Assembly: GCA_963810755.1 (NCBI GenBank)
Contig: CAWEOP010000003.1
Span: 558,001 to 622,000, forward strand
Direction: 5' to 3'
Length of the DNA: 64,000 nt
Source of the DNA: FEN-1219 sp963810755
Lineage (GTDB): Bacteria; Pseudomonadota; Gammaproteobacteria; Steroidobacterales; Rariloculaceae
Shown here: piece after piece, positions 55,584 to 64,000 of the stretch
How the letters are laid out: each line of letters starts with the position of its first letter
How positions within the stretch are numbered: position 1 is the first letter of the stretch
Made by a program: the position numbers and the translations under genes
Notes under the pieces: model-generated
Databases searched by the model: none
What the model was told of the DNA's origin: nothing
Seen by the model: the letters and a program-made list of their open reading frames with translations, nothing else

Positions 55584-56671
55584 TCGAGGCGTTTGCGCAC
55601 GCGCGACACGGCGATCGTGAGAACCACGACGATGAACGCGCCGAGCGCCGCGAGCGACGGCCACAAGTCGGCGAGCCCGGCGCCACGCAGCATGATGCCG
55701 CGCACGAGCCTCAGGAAATGCGTGAGCGGCAGGATCTCCGCGAGCCACTGGGCGGGTGCGGGCATGCCCGCGTACGGAAACATGAACCCGGAGAGCAGGA
55801 TCTGCGGTAGGAACGTGAAGAACGACATCTGCATCGCCTGGAACTGCGTCTTCGCGAGCGTCGACAGGAACACGCCGAGCGCGAGGCTCGCGACGATGAA
55901 GACGAGCGCGACGAGGTAGAGCTCGACGAGCGAGCCGCGTACCGGGACGCCGAAGAGCAGCGCGCCGAACGTCAAGACGACCGTTACCTGCACGAGGCCG
56001 ATCAGCACGAACGGCAGCACCTTGCCGATCGTGAGCTCCCACGGGGATACAGGTGTCGCGATCAGCATCTCGAGATTGCCGCGCTCGCGCTCGCGCACGA
56101 GCGCGATCGAGGTGAACATCACGAGCGTCATCGTGAGGATCACGCCGACGAGGCCGGGGACCGTGTTGAGCGGCGCAACGCGCTGCGGGTTGTAGAAGTT
56201 CACGACCTCCACGGGTGGGACCGCGGCGGTCCAGCCGCGGCTGTCGTAGACGGGGAATGCCGCGAGCTGGCGCGCGGCGCTCTGGATCACTTGATCGGAC
56301 CCGTCGACTACGATTTGCACCGGCGGGCGGTTGCGCAGCTCGAGACGCGTCTCGAAGTCGGGCGGAATCACGAGCACGGCGCTGACGGCTCCCTCCCGCA
56401 GCAGTGCGTCGATGTCGGCGGGGCTGCGCACCTCGTGCTCGAGCCGCAGGATGTCGGTGGCCGCCATCTGCGCGATGAGCTCGCGCGAGCGCACGGTGTT
56501 GGCCTGATCGAGCACGCCGGCTTCGAGGTGGCGCACGTCGAGGTTGATCGCGTAGCCGAACAATACGAGCTGAATGATCGGGATGCCGACGATCATCGCG
56601 AACGTAAGCTTGTCGCGGCGCAGCTGGAGCAGCTCCTTGACCACGATCGAGCCTAGCCTGCGGAAGTTCAT
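55580..56671 (-). CDS. ABC-2 type efflux permease (YhhJ/YbhR-like)
   Basis: A 363-residue inner-membrane protein. TM1 follows KELLQLRRDKLTFAMIVGIP; a periplasmic domain of about 140 residues (EVRSPADIDALLREGAVSAV) comes next; then five TM helices with RERERGNLEMLIATPVSPWE and the family motif FMFPYAGMPAPAQWLAEILP. This is the YhhJ/YbhS/YbhR type of drug or toxic-compound exporter. Only one permease gene is present, so it should work as a homodimer. Its ATG overlaps the ATPase stop by four bases. Confidence 0.92.
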   Translation of the reverse strand: MNFRRLGSIVVKELLQLRRDKLTFAMIVGIPIIQLVLFGYAINLDVRHLEAGVLDQANTVRSRELIAQMAATDILRLEHEVRSPADIDALLREGAVSAVLVIPPDFETRLELRNRPPVQIVVDGSDQVIQSAARQLAAFPVYDSRGWTAAVPPVEVVNFYNPQRVAPLNTVPGLVGVILTMTLVMFTSIALVRERERGNLEMLIATPVSPWELTIGKVLPFVLIGLVQVTVVLTFGALLFGVPVRGSLVELYLVALVFIVASLALGVFLSTLAKTQFQAMQMSFFTFLPQILLSGFMFPYAGMPAPAQWLAEILPLTHFLRLVRGIMLRGAGLADLWPSLAALGAFIVVVLTIAVSRVRKRLD

Positions 56672-57616
56672 GGTGCGGCCTCGAGCGGCTTACGCGTCGC
56701 CGCGACGAACACGTCTTCGAGGTTCGGTGGGACGGGCCGCACCTGAGCTGCGACGCCCTCGGCCCGTAACTTGTCGCCGACCCGGCGCTCGAGCTCCGGG
56801 TCGGGCGCGGCGAGCACGCGTAGCGACGTGCCGATCTGCGCGAGCGCGATCACACCGGGGAGTCCCAAGAGCGCACGTTGCGCGCGCCGCGGGTCGTCCG
56901 TCTCGACGAGCAGCGTCCGCCCCGGCAGATTCGTCATCAGGTCGTGCGGTGTGCCGTCCGCGACGATTCGGCCCGCGTCGAGGATCGCAAGGCGCGTGCA
57001 GCGCTCCGCCTCGTCCATGTAATGCGTCGAGACGAGCAACGTCGTGCCCTCCGTCCGCAAGCTCGAACAACGAGTCCCAGAACTCGCGCCGTGACTGCGG
57101 ATCCACGGCGCTCGTCGGCTCATCGAGGAACAGCAGATCCGGCTTGTGCAGCACGGTTCCCGCGAGCGCGAGCCGCTGCTTTTGGCCGCCGCTCATCGTG
57201 CCGGCGAGCTGGTCGCGCTGCTCCGTGAGCCAGTAGCGCTCGAGCAGCTCCGCGATACGCGCGCGCGCCTTGGCGCGCGGAATGTCGTGGACCGCCGCGA
57301 GAAAGGCGAGGTTCTCTCCGACCGTGAGGTCCTCGTACAGCGAGAACCGCTGCGTCATGTAGCCGATGCGGCGCTTGAGCGGCTCGGCATCGCGCGGGAT
57401 GTTGCAGCCCAAGACGTCGATCTCGCCGCCGGTGGGCAGCAGCAGCCCGCAGAGCATCCGGATCGTCGTGGACTTCCCCGAGCCGTTCGGACCGAGGAAC
57501 CCGTAGACTTCGCCTCGGCTCACCGTGAGGTCGAGCTCGTTCACGGCCGTCAACGCGCCGAAGCGCTTCGTGAGACCGCGCGCGCGGATCGCCGGGGGTG
57601 CGGCCGCGGCGCTCAT
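56668..57616 (-). CDS. ABC efflux ATPase (one frameshift)
   Basis: About 315 residues. Walker A GPNGSGKSTTI, Q-loop GYMTQRFSLYEDLT, signature MSGGQKQRLALAG and Walker B LLFLDEPTSAVD lie in the first frame. One extra base near 57052 breaks it after DSLFELAD, and reading resumes as GTTLLVSTHYMDEAERCTRL (switch His), ending in a regulatory domain with VPPNLEDVFVAATRK. The span is 3n+1. It overlaps the HlyD gene by four bases and the permease by four, forming a coupled efflux unit. Confidence 0.9.
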
Positions 57617-58581
57617 CGTCCGGCCGGATACGCGGAGACCGGCAGCCCCGCCGGCAGCTCGCTTGCTTCGGCGCCGTCGAGCAGCAGCTCGGCGCGGTAG
57701 ACGAGACGGCTCGCGTCGTCGCCCGCGAGCGCGTAATACGGCGTGAAGCTGGGCTCGCTGCGGATGCTCCGAAGGGTCGCTTGATAGACGCGGTCGCTGC
57801 CTTCGACGTGGACCTCGAAACGGTCGCCGATCTTCAGTGCGGCACGCCGCGGCGCCGGGACGAACACGCGCGCGTACGGAGCGTCGCCGACCATCAGGCT
57901 CACGAGCTCCGCGCCGACCGGCGGTTGATCGCCGGCGCGGAACGGCAGCGCGTCGACGCGCCCCGCGCGCGGTGCGCGAATCGTGAGCCGCGCGCGCGTG
58001 AGGTCGAGCGACGCGAGCGCGGCCCTGGCGCCTTCGACGGCCGCCGCGGCCTGCTCGATCTGCTCGGGCCGCGTGCCCTGGGTGAGCTCGCGCAGCTGCG
58101 CTTCGGCGGCCCGCGTCTCGGCGCGGCGCTGGTTGCGCGCGGCGAGCGCCTGGTCGACCGTGGACGTTGCGACGAGCTGGCGCGCCTTGAGCTCCGCGAC
58201 GCGCTTGTAGTCGGCATCGGCGTCGTCCTCGGCGACGCGCGCCCGCGCTAGATTCGCGCGCGACGCGTCGATGGTCTCGATCCGCGCTCCGTGCGCGAGC
58301 TCTTCGAGCCGCGCTTCGGCTTGCATGACGTTGCCGTGTGCCTCCGCGATGCGCGCGTCCTGACGTTGCGCGTCCTGCTCGAGCAGCACGGCGCCCGCTT
58401 CGACGCGATCACCCTCGGCGACCGCCCAGCTCAGCACGGGCTCCGCGAGCTCTGCCGTAACCGCGATCCGGTCCCACTCGAGAGCGCCTATGAGCGGCGG
58501 GTTCTCGTCACGAGCGCACGCGCCGAGCAGCACGGACGTCGCGGCCAAGGAAAGAACGACCAGCGATCGATCAAGGTGCAT
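57613..58581 (-). CDS. HlyD-family periplasmic adaptor lipoprotein
   Basis: A 322-residue membrane fusion protein. The lipobox LLGAC (Cys22) replaces a transmembrane anchor. A biotinyl-lipoyl half motif (VLSWAVAEGDRVEAGAVLLE) leads into a long coiled-coil hairpin (about residues 70-190), then the second lipoyl half (LTIRAPRAGRVDALPFRAGD) and a beta-barrel domain. It would join the ABC exporter to an outer-membrane channel, as YbhG does in E. coli. The start overlaps the tetR 3' end by 11 bases. Confidence 0.92.
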   Translation of the reverse strand: MHLDRSLVVLSLAATSVLLGACARDENPPLIGALEWDRIAVTAELAEPVLSWAVAEGDRVEAGAVLLEQDAQRQDARIAEAHGNVMQAEARLEELAHGARIETIDASRANLARARVAEDDADADYKRVAELKARQLVATSTVDQALAARNQRRAETRAAEAQLRELTQGTRPEQIEQAAAAVEGARAALASLDLTRARLTIRAPRAGRVDALPFRAGDQPPVGAELVSLMVGDAPYARVFVPAPRRAALKIGDRFEVHVEGSDRVYQATLRSIRSEPSFTPYYALAGDDASRLVYRAELLLDGAEASELPAGLPVSAYPAGR

Positions 58582-59248
58582 GGGATCCTCCGAACCCGTG
58601 ATCGAGCAATGCAAGCGTATGGCGCTCGAGCGTGGCGTAGTCGATGTCGGGCGCGTCCAACACGCGTCGCCAAATCGGCTCGGCCGCGAGCGGGAACAGA
58701 GTGAGACCCACCAACGAGACCACGAGCAACCGGGGCTCGAGTCCCGCAGCGAGGGCGCCTTCCTTCTGCAGCGCCGCGAAGCGCGCCGCAAGCACGCGCG
58801 GCACGTGCTTCGAGATCTGCGAGAACAGGACCTCGCGCAGCGCGCCGTTCTCGCTGATCACTTCGCGGAGCCAGAGGGCCGGCAGCCACGGACTGCGGCG
58901 CACCGCGGCGTGCAGGCCGCGCACGAACGCCGCGACGAGCGCGCGCGGGTCGTCTCCGGCCGCGCGAATGCCACCGCCGAGCTCGGCTATGAGCGGCAGC
59001 AAGCGCTCCGCGACGAACGCGTCGAGCAGCCGCTGCTTGCTGCCGAAGTAGTAGTTCACCATCGCGGGGGTTACGCCCGCCGCGACCGCGATGCTGCGCA
59101 GGCTTGCGGCCGCGATTCCGTCCGTGGTGAAACACGCGACCGCCGCGTCGAGGAGGCGCTCCCGCAAGCTCGTCGCGTCCGCGGGGGGTCGGCCGGGACG
59201 GCGCTTTTTCGCGCGGGCTTTCCGCTTGGGACTGTCTTTCGTTGCCAT
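58571..59248 (-). CDS. TetR-family repressor of the efflux operon
   Basis: A 225-residue regulator. A very basic N-tail (KRKARAKKRRPGRPP) precedes the helix-turn-helix (AASLRSIAVAAGVTPAMVNYYFGSKQRL split across residues about 45-72), followed by a helical ligand domain like the YbiH/CecR subgroup. It is the first gene of tetR-hlyD-ATPase-permease, the same order as cecR-ybhGFSR. A perfect inverted repeat just upstream of its ATG is the likely operator, implying autorepression. Confidence 0.93.
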   Translation of the reverse strand: MATKDSPKRKARAKKRRPGRPPADATSLRERLLDAAVACFTTDGIAAASLRSIAVAAGVTPAMVNYYFGSKQRLLDAFVAERLLPLIAELGGGIRAAGDDPRALVAAFVRGLHAAVRRSPWLPALWLREVISENGALREVLFSQISKHVPRVLAARFAALQKEGALAAGLEPRLLVVSLVGLTLFPLAAEPIWRRVLDAPDIDYATLERHTLALLDHGFGGSHAP

Positions 59249-59256
59249 GAGGTAAT

Positions 59257-59272
59257 TTAAACATACGTTTAA
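59257..59272. promoter_or_regulatory. Operator of the TetR-controlled efflux operon
   Basis: TTAAAC-ATAC-GTTTAA is a perfect 6+4+6 inverted repeat, within a longer AT-rich near-palindrome, 9 bases upstream of the tetR ATG. Strong base-composition contrast with the GC-rich surroundings and its location make it the probable repressor site. Confidence 0.8.
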
Positions 59273-59532
59273 TTAATTACAAGTCATTGGGCCCTGTTGC
59301 GGCGACGGCCGCCGGGATCGGCCGTTTAATCATCGACTTACGGCGTCGCGGCGTTGCGATCGGGCCGCGCTCCAGCCCCGAGCTGCGCCTTCAGGTTGTG
59401 AGCGTTCGCCGCCAGCGGACCGGTGCCGCCGAGTTTTTTCGCACAGAGCGCGAATCGCGAATGTGAGATCTCGTCGCCCGTCCGCTCCGCCGCAACTGCA
59501 ATAAGCTTTGTCTTCCACGAGCGGAGCCGAAC

Positions 59533-60270
59533 TTGCTCGAATCCAACGTGTCCACGCCGCCCGAGAGCGTCCAAGAGCGCCTTGCGCGCTCCGGCCACAG
59601 CGCCGCACGAGGACCGTCCCGGTGCCCCCGCGCAGTCGTTTGGTTGACGTTTCTTGGCGTCGCGTCGGTATGGCTTGGCGCGCCGACCCAGCGGGCGGGC
59701 GCGCAAGCCTCGGCCGTCCGCGTCACGCGCGAGGCGCCGGTCGTCACCCGCACCGAGTTCGATCCGCGCCGTCGGCCGCGGAATGTGCCCGCGTTCGGTC
59801 CTCACGAGAGCGGTCTGTGCAACGCGGGGTTCGAAATCCAAACGAGCGTCGCCTATTCCTTGGAAGTGGTGTCGCGCAAGAGCGTGCGCGCGCGCGTGAC
59901 CGGAATCGAAGTCGTGACGCGGCTGAAGCTCGACATCTTCACGCTGATGGGCAGTTCCCCGAAAGTGCACGCGCACGAGGAGGCCCATCGGCAGATCAGC
60001 GAGCACTACTACAAGGACGCGGCCGCAGTCGCACGCAAGCTCGGCGAGCCGCTGATCGGCAAGGTCTTCGCGGGTACGGGCGCGACGCGGGCCGCCGCGG
60101 AGAAAGACGCGTTCGGCAAGATCGTAACGGCCTACAACGAGAGCTATTTCGCGCGCACCCGGATGCGGAGCGCCGCCGCGAACGACCGGTTCGACGAGAT
60201 CACCGACCATAGCCGCAACGCCATCGCCGAGGCGGAAGCGATCGCGCGCGCGATCGCGCCCGACCCGTAA
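59533..60270 (+). CDS. DUF922-like secreted protein with HEEAH zinc motif
   Basis: A 245-residue protein. A hydrophobic segment at about residues 34-52 (AVVWLTFLGVASVWLG) is a signal or anchor. The C-terminal half holds VHAHEEAHRQISEHYY, an HExxH zinc-protease motif, as in the DUF922 family of predicted Zn-dependent proteases. A downstream third ligand is not obvious. The TTG start is uncertain; a GTG 15 bases later is possible. The function is unknown. It is divergent from the efflux operon and convergent with the SDR gene. Confidence 0.65.
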   Translation: MLESNVSTPPESVQERLARSGHSAARGPSRCPRAVVWLTFLGVASVWLGAPTQRAGAQASAVRVTREAPVVTRTEFDPRRRPRNVPAFGPHESGLCNAGFEIQTSVAYSLEVVSRKSVRARVTGIEVVTRLKLDIFTLMGSSPKVHAHEEAHRQISEHYYKDAAAVARKLGEPLIGKVFAGTGATRAAAEKDAFGKIVTAYNESYFARTRMRSAAANDRFDEITDHSRNAIAEAEAIARAIAPDP

Positions 60271-60277
60271 CCCGAGC

Positions 60278-61129
60278 TCAAAACGCGCTCTTGACCGTGC
60301 CGCCGTCGACACGTAGCGCCGCGCCCGTCGTCGCCGACGCGAGCGGGCTCGCTATGTACGCGACGAAGTTGCCGACCTCGTCGGTCTCCGCGAAGCGCTT
60401 GATCAGCGACGTCGGCCGGAACGTGTCGAAGAACTGCCGTTCAGCGACTTTCGGATCCCGCCCCGCTTCGACTTGCCGTTTGAGGAAGCTCTCGGCCCCG
60501 CGCGTCTTCGTAGGCCCCGGGACGACCGTGTTCACCGTGATCCCGGTGGTCGCCGTCGCCTCGGCGAGCCCCCGCGCAACCGCGATCTGCGCGGCTTTCG
60601 TCATGCCGTAGTCGATGCTCTCGGGCGGGATGTGGTAAGCGCTCTCGCTCGAGATGAAAATGATCCGCCCCCAGTTCGCCTCGCGCATCCGCGGCAGGTA
60701 GAGGCGCGATAGCCGCACGCCGCTCATGACGTTCAAGTCGAAGAGGCGATACCACTCCGCGTCGGGCGTGGTCTCGAACGGCGCGGGACCATAGCCGCCC
60801 ACGTTGTTCACGAGGATCTCGACATTCGGGAATGCCGCGTGAATCGCGTTCGTGCCCTCCGCCGTCGCCATGTCGGCCGCGAAGCCCTTCGCGGTCTTGC
60901 CCGTCTCTTCGCGCAGGCCCGTAATCGCGGCGTCCACGGTTTCCTGGGAACGGCCATTCACGATCACGTCGGCGCCCTCCTTGAGTAGCGCTCGTGCTAT
61001 CGCGTAGCCGATCCCCGACGTGCTGCCGGTCACGAGCGCCTGCTTGCCTGCGAGCTGCAGGTCCATCGCCGCGGCCGGTGCCGCGGTGCATGCGACGCCG
61101 AGCAATAGAACAATGAGTCGCATCGACAT
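60278..61129 (-). CDS. Short-chain dehydrogenase/reductase with a signal peptide
   Basis: A 283-residue classical SDR: NAD(P) motif TGSTSGIG, NNVGG, catalytic Ser in FISSESAYH and Tyr-Lys in YGMTKAA, and a C-terminal GAALRVDGGTVKSAF. Related proteins start at MDLQLAGKQALVTG; here about 21 residues (MSMRLIVLLLGVACTAAPAA) precede it and look exactly like a Sec signal peptide. Translation from the inner ATG at 61066 would give a cytosolic enzyme. Which start is used is open. The substrate is unknown. Confidence 0.88.
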   Translation of the reverse strand: MSMRLIVLLLGVACTAAPAAAMDLQLAGKQALVTGSTSGIGYAIARALLKEGADVIVNGRSQETVDAAITGLREETGKTAKGFAADMATAEGTNAIHAAFPNVEILVNNVGGYGPAPFETTPDAEWYRLFDLNVMSGVRLSRLYLPRMREANWGRIIFISSESAYHIPPESIDYGMTKAAQIAVARGLAEATATTGITVNTVVPGPTKTRGAESFLKRQVEAGRDPKVAERQFFDTFRPTSLIKRFAETDEVGNFVAYIASPLASATTGAALRVDGGTVKSAF

Positions 61130-61232
61130 CTCCCCTCGAGCCGGTGGATGAAAATTCGGGCGCGCTTCGCGGCGCGCATGCGAACCGCCCGGGCCTCGCG
61201 TTGGTGAGACCTCGCGGCTATTCTTCGATTAT

Positions 61233-62654
61233 ATGACTGACCAGGCGACCGCCACCGGCGCGGTAGTTGAGTTCATTGGCCGCGCGCGGTTCGCCGACTT
61301 TCCTTCCGAGGCGGTCGAGATCGCGAAACGCTGCATCATCGACGGGCTCGGGGTGCTGCTCGCAGGCTCGACGCAGGAGGCGGGAACCATCCTGCACGAG
61401 CACGTGCGCGGCACGGACACCCGGGCCGAGTCGACCGTGCTCGGGCCCGCGCCGTTCAAGACCGGGGCCGCCGCGGCCGCGCTCGTCAATGGCACGAGCG
61501 GCCACGCGCTCGACTGGGACGATACGCAGCTCGCGACGAGCGCGGACCGGATCTTCGGCTTGCTCACGCACCCGACGATCCCGCCGCTCGTGGCTGCGCT
61601 CGCGCTCGGCGAGCGGGAACGGATCCCCGGGAAGCAGTTCCTCGAGGCGTTTCTCACGGGCTTCGAGGTCGAGTGCAAGATCGCCGAGGCGATCCACCCG
61701 AACCACTACAAGAAGGGCTTCCACTCCTCCGGCACGATCGGCACGTTCGGCGCCGCGGTCGCGGCCGCGAAGCTGATGAACCTGAGCCCGGCACAGGTGG
61801 CGCACACGCTCGCGATCGCGGCGAGCTCCGCTTCCGGCATCCGCGTGAGCTTCGGCAGCATGACGAAGCCACTGCACGTGGGGCGCGCGGCGCAGAACGG
61901 CGTCGTGGCGGCGCAGCTCGCGGCGCGCGGGTTCACCGGCGGTAAGGACGCGCTCGATCCGCCGTGGGGCTTCTTCCAAACGTTCAGTCACGGGGAGGGC
62001 TACGACGATAAGCGCATCGTCGGCGTGCTCGGGAACCCGCACACGATCGTGACGCCCGGAGTGTCGATCAAGCCGTATCCGTGCGGCGTGCTCGGCCACC
62101 CGACGATGGACGCGATGCGCAGGCTCGTGATCGCCCACGACGTACAGCCCGACAGGATCAAGGCCATTCGCGTACGCGCCGGGTCGAACATCCTGAATCC
62201 GCTGCGTTACCCGATCGCGAGCAACGAGCTCGAGGCGAAGTTCTGCCCCGCGTTCATGGTCAGCGCGATCGCGCTCCGCCGCAAAGCGGGGATCCGCGAG
62301 TTCAACGACGAGTTCGTGCGAAGCACGCCCGTGCAGGCGCTGATGCGCAAGGTCGAGCGGGTGCTCGACCCCGAGATCGAGGCGAAGGGCTGGGAGAAAA
62401 TCCGCAGCACCGTCGAGGTGGACCTCGCGGACGGCCGCACCCTCGTCGAGCACGCCGACGAGCGCTATCGCGGCGGGCCCGACCTGCCGTTCACGCGTGA
62501 CGAGCTGTTCGAGAAGTGGAGCGACTGCGCGTCGCTCGTGCTCGCGCCGGCCGCGATCGAGAACGTGTTCGGCACGCTCGAGAATCTCGACGAGCTCGCG
62601 GATGTCGCGACGCTCGTGGGAACGCTCAGCGCGCCTGCGAATGCCGCTCGTTAG
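61233..62654 (+). CDS. MmgE/PrpD family protein
   Basis: A 473-residue member of the MmgE/PrpD family (2-methylcitrate dehydratase, cis-aconitate or itaconate-related lyases). Family marks are VNGTSGHALDWDD near residue 95, HSSGTIGTFGAAVAAAKLM, and SFGSMTKPLHVGRAAQNG, with a C-terminal KPYPCGVLGHPTMDA. No prpB, prpC or acnD lies nearby, so methylcitrate cycling is not indicated here. A permease gene follows 23 bases later, so the pair may take up and convert a carboxylic acid. Confidence 0.88.
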   Translation: MTDQATATGAVVEFIGRARFADFPSEAVEIAKRCIIDGLGVLLAGSTQEAGTILHEHVRGTDTRAESTVLGPAPFKTGAAAAALVNGTSGHALDWDDTQLATSADRIFGLLTHPTIPPLVAALALGERERIPGKQFLEAFLTGFEVECKIAEAIHPNHYKKGFHSSGTIGTFGAAVAAAKLMNLSPAQVAHTLAIAASSASGIRVSFGSMTKPLHVGRAAQNGVVAAQLAARGFTGGKDALDPPWGFFQTFSHGEGYDDKRIVGVLGNPHTIVTPGVSIKPYPCGVLGHPTMDAMRRLVIAHDVQPDRIKAIRVRAGSNILNPLRYPIASNELEAKFCPAFMVSAIALRRKAGIREFNDEFVRSTPVQALMRKVERVLDPEIEAKGWEKIRSTVEVDLADGRTLVEHADERYRGGPDLPFTRDELFEKWSDCASLVLAPAAIENVFGTLENLDELADVATLVGTLSAPANAAR

Positions 62655-62677
62655 CCCCACTCGATGAGCGCGGGCCG

Positions 62678-64000
62678 ATGAGTCTCGCGTGGATCTCCGT
62701 CGGCGCGCTCGTTCTCGCGGTCACGTTGAGCTGTACGACGGCCATCAACGTGGGGCTCGTCGCGCTCGCGCTGGCGCTCGCCGTCGGCGTACTGATCGGC
62801 GACATGACGCCGGCCGCGGTCCTCGACGGCTTCCCCGTAGACCTCTTCATCACGCTCGTCGGGGTGACGCTTCTCTTCGCCATAGCGGAGGTCAACGGCA
62901 CGCTCGAACGCCTCACGGCGCGCGCCGTGCGCCTGTGCCGCGGCCACGCCGGGGTGTTGCCGATCATGTTCTTCGTGCTCGGGTTCGCGATCGCGACCAT
63001 CGGCGCGGGCGCAACACCCGCGAGCGCCCTGCTCGCGCCGCCCGCGATGGCGATCGCCGCGCGCGCGCGCATACCGCCGCTGCTCATGGTGATCATGACC
63101 GGCAACGGCACGCTCGCGGGCACGTTGTCGCCGTTCGCGCCGACGGGCATCGTCGCGCACGGCGTGATGCAGCGTATCGGGCTCGGCGGCGTCGAGTGGC
63201 AGACCTTCGCCTACAACGCGCTCGCGCACACGCTCGTGGGCGTCGGCGGATTCCTGCTGCTCGGCGGCTGGCGGCTGTTCCGGACGAACGCTCAGCCGCT
63301 TGCCGCGGGAGCGTCCGCAGCCGCCGGTTCGTCGGCTGCGCCGTCGCGTGCGGTCGCCGCGACGGACGGCGCGACTTCCGCGGCCGGAGGGGGCCTCGGC
63401 GGCGACGCGCCCTTCGAGGCGCGCCATTGGCTCACGACGGCAGGCATCGGCGCGTTGATCGTCGCGGTGGCGGGCTACGAGATCAACGTCGGCATGGCGG
63501 CGCTGATGATCGCGACGCTGTTGATCGCGCTGCGCGCCGTCGACGAAGGGCGCGCGATCGCGCGCATGCCGTGGGGCGTGATCCTAATGGTGACCGGAGT
63601 GACGGTGCTGGTCGCGCTGCTTCAGGAGACGCAAGGGCTCGCGCTGATCACGGACGGCATCGCGCGGCTGTCGACACCGCTCACGATCGAGCCCGTGGTC
63701 GCGTTCGGCACGGGGCTCGTGTCCGTCTACAGCAGCACATCGGGTGTGGTGCTCCCCGCATTCCTGCCAATGGCGCCGCAGCTCGCGGAGCGCCTCGGCG
63801 GGCTCGATCCGCTGTCGATCGCGTGGTCGATGAACGTGAGCGCGAGCCTCGTGGACCTGTCGTCGCTGTCGACCGTCGGTGCGCTCTACATCGCGGGCGC
63901 GGCGCCCGGGACCGATGCGCGCAAGCTGTTCAATGCGCTGCTCGCCTGGGGACTGTCGATGACGGTGGTTGGCGCGGTGCTCTGCTACCTATTGTTCGGC
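62678..64000 (+). CDS. MatC-like dicarboxylate permease (cut by window end)
   Basis: 441 codons without stop to the window end. About ten to eleven hydrophobic helices are seen. The first 150 residues resemble the MatC N-terminal domain (TTAINVGLVALALALAVGVL, IGAGATPASALLAPPAMAIA, TLSPFAPTGIVAHG) and a Ser/Ala-rich loop of about 45 residues splits the protein before a second half (VILMVTGVTVLVALLQET; SVYSSTSGVVLPAFLPMAPQ). The family includes malonate and other dicarboxylate carriers of the ion-transporter superfamily. It lies directly behind the MmgE/PrpD gene. Confidence 0.82.
   Translation, partial: MSLAWISVGALVLAVTLSCTTAINVGLVALALALAVGVLIGDMTPAAVLDGFPVDLFITLVGVTLLFAIAEVNGTLERLTARAVRLCRGHAGVLPIMFFVLGFAIATIGAGATPASALLAPPAMAIAARARIPPLLMVIMTGNGTLAGTLSPFAPTGIVAHGVMQRIGLGGVEWQTFAYNALAHTLVGVGGFLLLGGWRLFRTNAQPLAAGASAAAGSSAAPSRAVAATDGATSAAGGGLGGDAPFEARHWLTTAGIGALIVAVAGYEINVGMAALMIATLLIALRAVDEGRAIARMPWGVILMVTGVTVLVALLQETQGLALITDGIARLSTPLTIEPVVAFGTGLVSVYSSTSGVVLPAFLPMAPQLAERLGGLDPLSIAWSMNVSASLVDLSSLSTVGALYIAGAAPGTDARKLFNALLAWGLSMTVVGAVLCYLLFG

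Overview
The window is a continuous piece of a high-GC gammaproteobacterial chromosome that includes the replication-origin region. It is dense, mostly single-copy core genome. The gene content and order (yibN-grxC-secB-gpsA; glnA-DUF4124-ntrB-ntrC; dnaA-dnaN-recF-gyrB next to plsC-gmhB; rpmH-rnpA-yidC-mnmE; parAB; atpIBEFHAGDC; glmU-glmS) fits the Xanthomonadales/Nevskiales/Steroidobacterales side of the class. The exact lineage is an inference; no rRNA or tRNA gene was seen.

Layout. 0-5.9 kb: the 5' end of an EnvC-like gene, then a forward block with rhodanese, glutaredoxin 3, SecB, GpsA, a class-1B-like dihydroorotate dehydrogenase, LpxA and a GnnA-like oxidoreductase, with TrmL on the reverse strand. 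5.9-10.8 kb: the nitrogen cluster glnA-DUF4124-ntrB-ntrC (reverse), with a visible sigma-54 promoter and a candidate NtrC enhancer. 11-20 kb: a one-chain glycyl-tRNA synthetase, gmhB and plsC (forward) face gyrB-recF-dnaN-dnaA (reverse); two parS-like palindromes lie inside recF, and candidate origin elements lie on both sides of dnaA. 20.2-23.9 kb: rpmH, rnpA, yidC, mnmE. 23.9-28.1 kb (reverse): a degenerate GGDEF protein and an exported alpha/beta hydrolase followed by a NatAB-like ABC exporter. 28.2-39 kb: mnmG and rsmG, separated by a complete dipeptide/oligopeptide ABC importer (oppA, oppB, oppC and a fused oppDF) and a dihaem cytochrome c, then parA-parB. 39-46 kb: the whole F-type ATP synthase operon. 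46-54.7 kb: an orphan FtsX/MacB-type permease, a two-domain secreted GH105-like protein, exonuclease III and a tiny Tat-signal ORF sit between atpC and glmU-glmS. 54.7-64 kb: two small ORFs, a TetR/HlyD/ABC efflux operon with a clear palindromic operator, a secreted HExxH protein, an SDR with a signal peptide, and an MmgE/PrpD gene followed by a MatC-like permease cut by the window end.

Quality. At least thirteen genes are frameshifted, among them mnmE, mnmG, parB, atpC, glmU and glmS. Of 22 shifts I could place individually, 20 are single-base insertions. Because essential genes are hit and the reading resumes perfectly in another frame, I read these as sequencing or assembly indels, not as pseudogenes, and annotate each as one full-span CDS.

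The most interesting points are the alpha2-type glycyl-tRNA synthetase sitting where relatives carry glyQ-glyS, parS sites embedded in recF, an LpxA/GnnA-like pair with a changed substrate-site lysine, and a GH105 hydrolase fused to a metallopeptidase-like domain that lacks its zinc motif. I found no phage, insertion sequence, CRISPR array or defence system.
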